The notes under the pieces are model-generated. The model did not search any database. It saw only the letters and a list, made by a program, of their open reading frames with translations, and was not told the DNA's origin. The position numbers and the translations under genes are program-made. A stretch of 64,000 nt of DNA from Holothuria scabra (Eukaryota; Echinodermata; Holothuroidea; Aspidochirotida; Holothuriidae), in the NCBI GenBank assembly GCA_037179385.1, contig CM074180.1:31291455-31355454 (forward strand), written 5' to 3'. This document shows positions 58,709 through 64,000 of this stretch, piece after piece. Each line of letters begins with the position of its first letter. Position 1 is the stretch's first letter.

Positions 58709-61700
58709 CATAAACTTGTCATGGCACATGTCTTTGAAACAAATTTTATGAAACTTTTCAAACCAGAATACAAAACTTAAAAATCTTTCAAACATATCCC
58801 AAAGATGTACTGTTCACTTATATAAGGTATACAAGACAAATACATGAAATGCATCCAAGAAATGGTTTTTATTTCATCTCAGGATTTGCATTTTAAATCA
58901 AGACAAACAAAAATCGGTTTCTCTTGTATCCCATTGGAATTAATTTTGCATCCTATGTAGTAGTCAACAATCTTATTGTGCGATTACAGAGTTTTGATTG
59001 TAAACACTTGTGCACTTTCTCTGGTTGTGGACAGGATGACCCTTCATTTTAAAAGAACAGTCCAAAAGCTTATAAAGAATGTTTCATGATGTTGAAAATA
59101 TTGTGAAACAACATCCTGGCAGCAGCATTAGTTTCAAAATGTTTTGACCTTGGAGAAAACTCAAAGAAAACTTTGCGATTGAGGTGCATACACAGAGTCA
59201 CTTTCCCATAACAGTGAGTGATTCCAATAAATGAATCTACACTTGGACAGTTGAACTCAAATAAGATTATGACATAAGGTGACAACCTCTCCCTAGCCCA
59301 GCATGGTACTTAGGCATGTTTCTAATGCTAATGCAGCACACATACGGACTGCTATACGAAAGTCCGTGAACATAGTTTACAAACCAAAGTGAATCCATGG
59401 CATCAGAGAAAGACCCTCATAAATATTAATGAGGCAGACTCATTTGTTTTGAAGCACAAAATTGGCGAGGTTTTTTGCCTTTTTTCAAGTCTGCAAGACC
59501 AATTCTCCTTCAGAAAAAAATTGGAGCTTGATGTATGAGTTCTTTCAAACATGCTATGCCCCTGGCAAGTGGCTTTGGACTATTCTTTTAAGTAGAATTG
59601 CAAAATTTTGCATTAGCACCAAGACTTTACTATACCAGTCTATATGGGACAAGTATGAATCCACTGTCAATTATCACATGCAAATATTAAAAGATTGGTA
59701 TTAATTAGCATCATGTATTACAGACTCCGACCAGGGATTATCAATGCACTTTTTAAAAGGTGCAGAAATCAAGATTGAGAAGGAAAGAAATTGTTCAAAG
59801 TCAAAGATAGTGAATAATGGAGTCCAAAGACCTTTGTTCAAGAATGAGGGAATATTACAAAAACATGGGTACCAAGTTTGTCCTCTTATCAAGTCATTAA
59901 GTCACGATGCTGAAGGAATGAAGAAGATGAAGAACGAAAATTGGTGTGAATAAATTTGAAGTTCTCCAGAACCATTTCAGATGAGATAGCACCAATTTTT
60001 TTTTCTGTTCCAGGAAGAGTGTTGTATCTTTAATAAACAGTTAAACAGTTAACCAGCTAAGGATATAACAACACATCTGAAAGGTGATTTGTAGTGTAAG
60101 ATGATGTCTCCATTGTGTTCCTTATGAAGTGGGTTTATTTTTATGTTGGTTAGCGCTTATGTTATGGGACTTACCTTACTGTGTGGGACTGTATGATCAT
60201 TGATGGTAGATTAAGGTCCTTAAGTTCTCTCATATGTGGGGTAGAATGTTGAATATTTTGAAAATCTGTTCAGAAATAGCAACCCTGTTACACAGGGTGT
60301 AATGCAGTTATTGATGATGCAAAATACTCTGATTTTATACATGAAATTTACGGGGTAAAAGGTAGGTTTCTTTGTAATTCTTTAACTTGGATTTTCTGTT
60401 TTCTACATATCCCTACTTTGTTTATGCTGTTCTAAGTAACTCTATCAACTCCATTAAATAGTTATGCACATTTTTTCAAGTAAATTCTGAGAGGGATGTG
60501 TAAAATATTGTCAGTACCATTGCCTCACTTTCACTGAACCATAAACATTTCTTTAGAAATCCTTATTTTAGAACCTCACCCTCTTTAAAAAGATCTAGAC
60601 ATTAGAATCATTGAATGAAATCATCTTAGCCATAGTGATATTTCTTGAAAAGTTTTTAAATTTAAAGTTTGTTTTGCATTTATTACATGCATGCAGACAT
60701 CACACCAATTTACCTGTTCAAAAAATACTGCATATATACAGAGTAACAGACATGTCTTCTTGAAAACTGGAAGCCTCAAAAGTCTGCATTTACATCCACA
60801 TGGGAGCAGCCAAAAATAGATCAAGTTAAAGGATCATCATTTAAGGGGAAGTTTAAATAAAAATTTAATTTTTATTGTTGAAAGAGAAACCAAATCTACA
60901 CAGTGTAGTGAAAGTTCCATTGAAATCAGACATATATATCTTGATATATCAATAAATGAAGTCAGTAGATTTGTGTTCCAAAGTGAGTTTTAGAGCAGCA
61001 GAGCTTGTATCACTTCCTCACGTTGACAAGGTATGATTTGTTTTCCTTTGTTTTATCAGACTGCTGCTCTGTTGACCTTCAAGTTAATAGGAATATGACC
61101 TCCTTGTGGGGGATGCAAGTTCTCATGCCACTTATGCAATCACATTTTAATAATATGGGATTGTTGAGTCTGAGAAAATCAACTCTAAAATTTAAAGAAA
61201 AACAAAAGACTGCACCAATGTTGGGATATCATATGTGCTTGCTTCAAGTCCACTTTTTGTAGAAAATGTGAACGCTTTATGCCCTCATATCTTAAGAACA
61301 ACACATCAGATTTCATTGCAGATTTCACCAAAATGCTTAAAATAAGCACCCCTCTAAAATATCAAATCCTGTTGTGACCTTAAACTCTTCTTTTAAACTT
61401 CTGAATCACCATTGTGTGTGACTTGTTTTCCAAATGAACCATTGAAACTATCTTCTCTGTGTAAAAGTTTTACTTGAGGAGATGGTTTTCTGATCAAAAG
61501 TTTGTGGTCTTGATGAAGCTAACACGTGATCTTGATCAGTGGTGCATATCGTGACAGGGATTTTCAAGTAGAGAATGAGGTGATAACCTGATATTGATCA
61601 AGGCATATAATAACGACTCATTACCCCATGTGAACACAGAGTCAGTCGATTTGGTCAGGAAGGTATTAGAGAACAATTTAATGGTTGGTAAAGAGTCACA

Positions 61701-64000
61701 TGACTTCTGTGGTTTGTTGTGTAGGAAGGTATTTAATGTTTTGAAAAGATCCCTTGGTATGGCAAAATGATCATTTACATTAATAAGTTACTTAAAAGAC
61801 ATTGTTTTGGTGTCGAGTTTCATTATATGATATGTCTTATTTATGCCTGCAATTTATTTAAAATATTCGAAGTAATTTATAGCAAGATGGTACCAATGAT
61901 CAGGAGGATAGCAAGCACTAAGAATTCATTTTTCGATGTGGATGGTCTAAGGGTGGTATTGAAAGTGTTGTGTCAGGATATACATTAAACACACCATTTT
62001 AACTCTGTAGTCCCTGTTGTAAGCGCCTGCTTTTGATTTAAATAAAGAATAGATACGTTCTAATTTTCGAAACAAGCGCCCAACCAACCTGGCCTACTTG
62101 AATCCAAAATCAAGGTTGATATTTTTATAAGTAAGACAGCATTTTCCTTGATATGTGCATAAACCACTGACAAAGAACATGTGCTCTTTTCGAACATGAA
62201 TGGAATAATATTTGCTTGTAGTCTTTTAATGCAACTGGCCTGTGTAATATGCAATTTCGAATATTTCAAAAACGGTCCTGGTCATCGCAAAGTGGAACCT
62301 GGTCTTTGCCAAATCGTACAAGAGCATGATACAAAAGGGATTGGACTGAGCCTGCCCGTAGCCCCCATAATGTAAGACTTGGTTGTGTATTGAGCGTTTT
62401 ATTATCAGGAGGGAACAAATTAATTTAATTGTCATGTATTTAAGTTATGCGCAGACGCAAACATTAGGACTGGTGAGATGACGTTTGTTACTTGCTAAGA
62501 TGGTATGTAAATAGTTTCAAATTGGAACATAGAGACTGGAGGAAAGGGTAAGTCTTCGTGACAAGTAATGATATGGTTATATAATTTATAGATATATTAG
62601 ATTAACAATTTAATAAGTAGAGAAACATGAACAAATTTATACTGAATATATTACCTGCTGAAAGACGGCTGGTTTAATGAGGATCAGAACCTTGCAATAA
62701 TAGCGGTGTGAGTGTCGATGTTGATGCTACAGTGTGCGACACCCACAGAGAAGGACAATTGCGACATCAAAGTTTTAAAGAGTGTAATTCATGAAAAATA
62801 ATAAGAAATGTCATTTGTGCCATGTCAGAGTTCCACAACAAGTAAAAACTTGATACATTAATGACGTGGGGGGGGGGGGGTGCTGGGACGGTTGATATTT
62901 ACGTTTTTATGAGGTCAATGTAAGTCGAAACGTGGAAAACAATGTGAAAATAATACCGTAATAGATGAAACAAGCGATAACCACTTACAACAATGAAGTC
63001 CCTCAAAATGTAAATTGAGTCTTGCGTTCTGTCTTATTGCCTCCAATAACCAAGAAGTTCTATGTGAAGTTACATTTTAGTGTTTTACTGTCATGCATCA
63101 CGTGACATTGAACCACCACATGGAGCACAAGACTGAAATTTAGCAAAAAAAAAAAAAAAAAATGGGAGGAAGATGAGACGGATGTTAGGATTATATTAGA
63201 CAAACTTCATCGTCAGTTTTGGGACCGAGGCCGTCCTATCTTTACCAAAAACGTAGTCCGATAGGCTATCTTAGCAAAGCGCCATTATCAGCTGGCGCAG
63301 AGCTCCGAGAAAGTTTTGAATTTGAAAAGTCTCGACCCTTCAGGTAGACGGAAATCTCATTTTGAAGACTTTGTGTAGATTATTGTTTAAGAGTTTTTGT
63401 TTGCAATCATCCGTTTCGCTGTATCCGAAAATTGCACCGCTGCCCTAAAAATTCGTCTGGTGTGCTTGCCCCCGACCATTCACCAATGATTGGTTCCTTT
63501 ACCCTCAAACACCAAACGTCCGCATCTTCTCGTCTTCCCGCCCTCAAGAGATCACCAATTTATCCATCCATAGTGTCAAATATTTTAGCACTTTTAATAC
63601 GTTTCGCACATCAGGGGGAGGGGGGGGGGCGATGCCCACTGTTTAAAGCAAGAATTTTCCTAAGTGGCTAACGATAGCCCTAATTCCTAACCCTAACAAA
63701 GAATACAATTGATAGAATACAATAGCAACAGCCAATCAAGAAACACCTTGTTAAAATATGCGCATGTACCCGCGGACATCAGAAGGCTCATACAGATTCG
63801 TTTTCATGAAGGATGATGAGCATTCAAACTGTTTCTCTCTTCTTGCTGCCCTCTTCTTCTTTTTCACAAGACTGCAAGAAGAGAAAGGCGATCATCGTGG
63901 TATTTGGCTCTTTTTTTTTTACCACGAAAGCACTCTTGGGCTACTTTGATCGCTTGGGAGGTCGAAACTGTCATATGCAAGCCGATGAGTTGGAAAACCA
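58709..64000. other. Intergenic, no gene recognised
   Basis: AT-rich sequence with short frames only. Landmarks: a G run near 62868, an A run near 63145-63162, and CCCTAA words near 63676-63697. No conserved coding exon was found in any frame I could read. Confidence 0.45.

Noticed and set aside
63676..63700. Telomere-like CCCTAA words
   Set aside because: Only a few degenerate copies (CCCTAATTCCTAACCCTAA); too short for a telomeric tract.

Overview
This is a eukaryotic (animal) nuclear window holding two divergently transcribed, intron-rich, conserved genes in a landscape full of transposable elements. On the minus strand, a complete adenylate kinase 7 gene (AK7; cilia/axoneme protein) runs from its start codon at 22239 to its stop at 6744 in 17 coding exons, predicting 708 residues. 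On the plus strand, a complete zinc finger protein-like 1 gene (ZFPL1; cis-Golgi membrane protein) runs from 34155 to 57680 in 6 coding exons, predicting 328 residues. All exons were read by eye from GT/AG boundaries, phase continuity and recognisable family sequence. The long introns, abundant TAGGCCTA-type low-complexity sequence and the repeat content suggest a marine invertebrate, possibly an echinoderm or hemichordate; this placement is an inference from general impression only.

Layout. 1-3.7 kb: intergenic, with a 28-bp minisatellite and a hAT-type MITE. 3.7-6.4 kb: a dead CR1/L2-like LINE and an 830-bp element with long terminal inverted repeats. 6.7-22.2 kb: AK7, with a tRNA-derived SINE, several short non-autonomous elements, a second dead RT fragment and a perfect 50-bp-arm palindrome in its introns or flanks. 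21.8-34.1 kb: the head-to-head intergenic region, dense in nested repeats, including a second LINE copy carrying two foldback insertions and a 2.4-kb hAT-like element with an 8-bp target duplication. 34.1-57.7 kb: ZFPL1, whose introns hold a 2-kb hAT-like element, two SINE types, and two large satellite-bearing composite elements. 57.7-64 kb: AT-rich intergenic sequence with one more tRNA-SINE and no recognisable gene.

The most unusual material is in the ZFPL1 introns. Two composites (45418-47026 and 50558-56496) share one architecture: a 5' hairpin, a TG-rich microsatellite, a tandem array (156-bp or exactly 145-bp monomers), and a 3' hairpin followed by CTGG-T. The 5' and 3' ends of each composite carry matching subterminal inverted repeats that differ between the two composites. 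This looks like non-autonomous Helitron/Helentron-type elements. Nearly every monomer carries the 13-base nuclear-receptor DR1 site AGGTCAAAGGTCA: 25 exact copies in the two arrays by hand count. The second notable object is a short retroposon found twice (21857-22051 and 38730-38957) with perfect 11- and 12-bp target-site duplications and a chain of five small hairpins whose stems are conserved while two loops differ.
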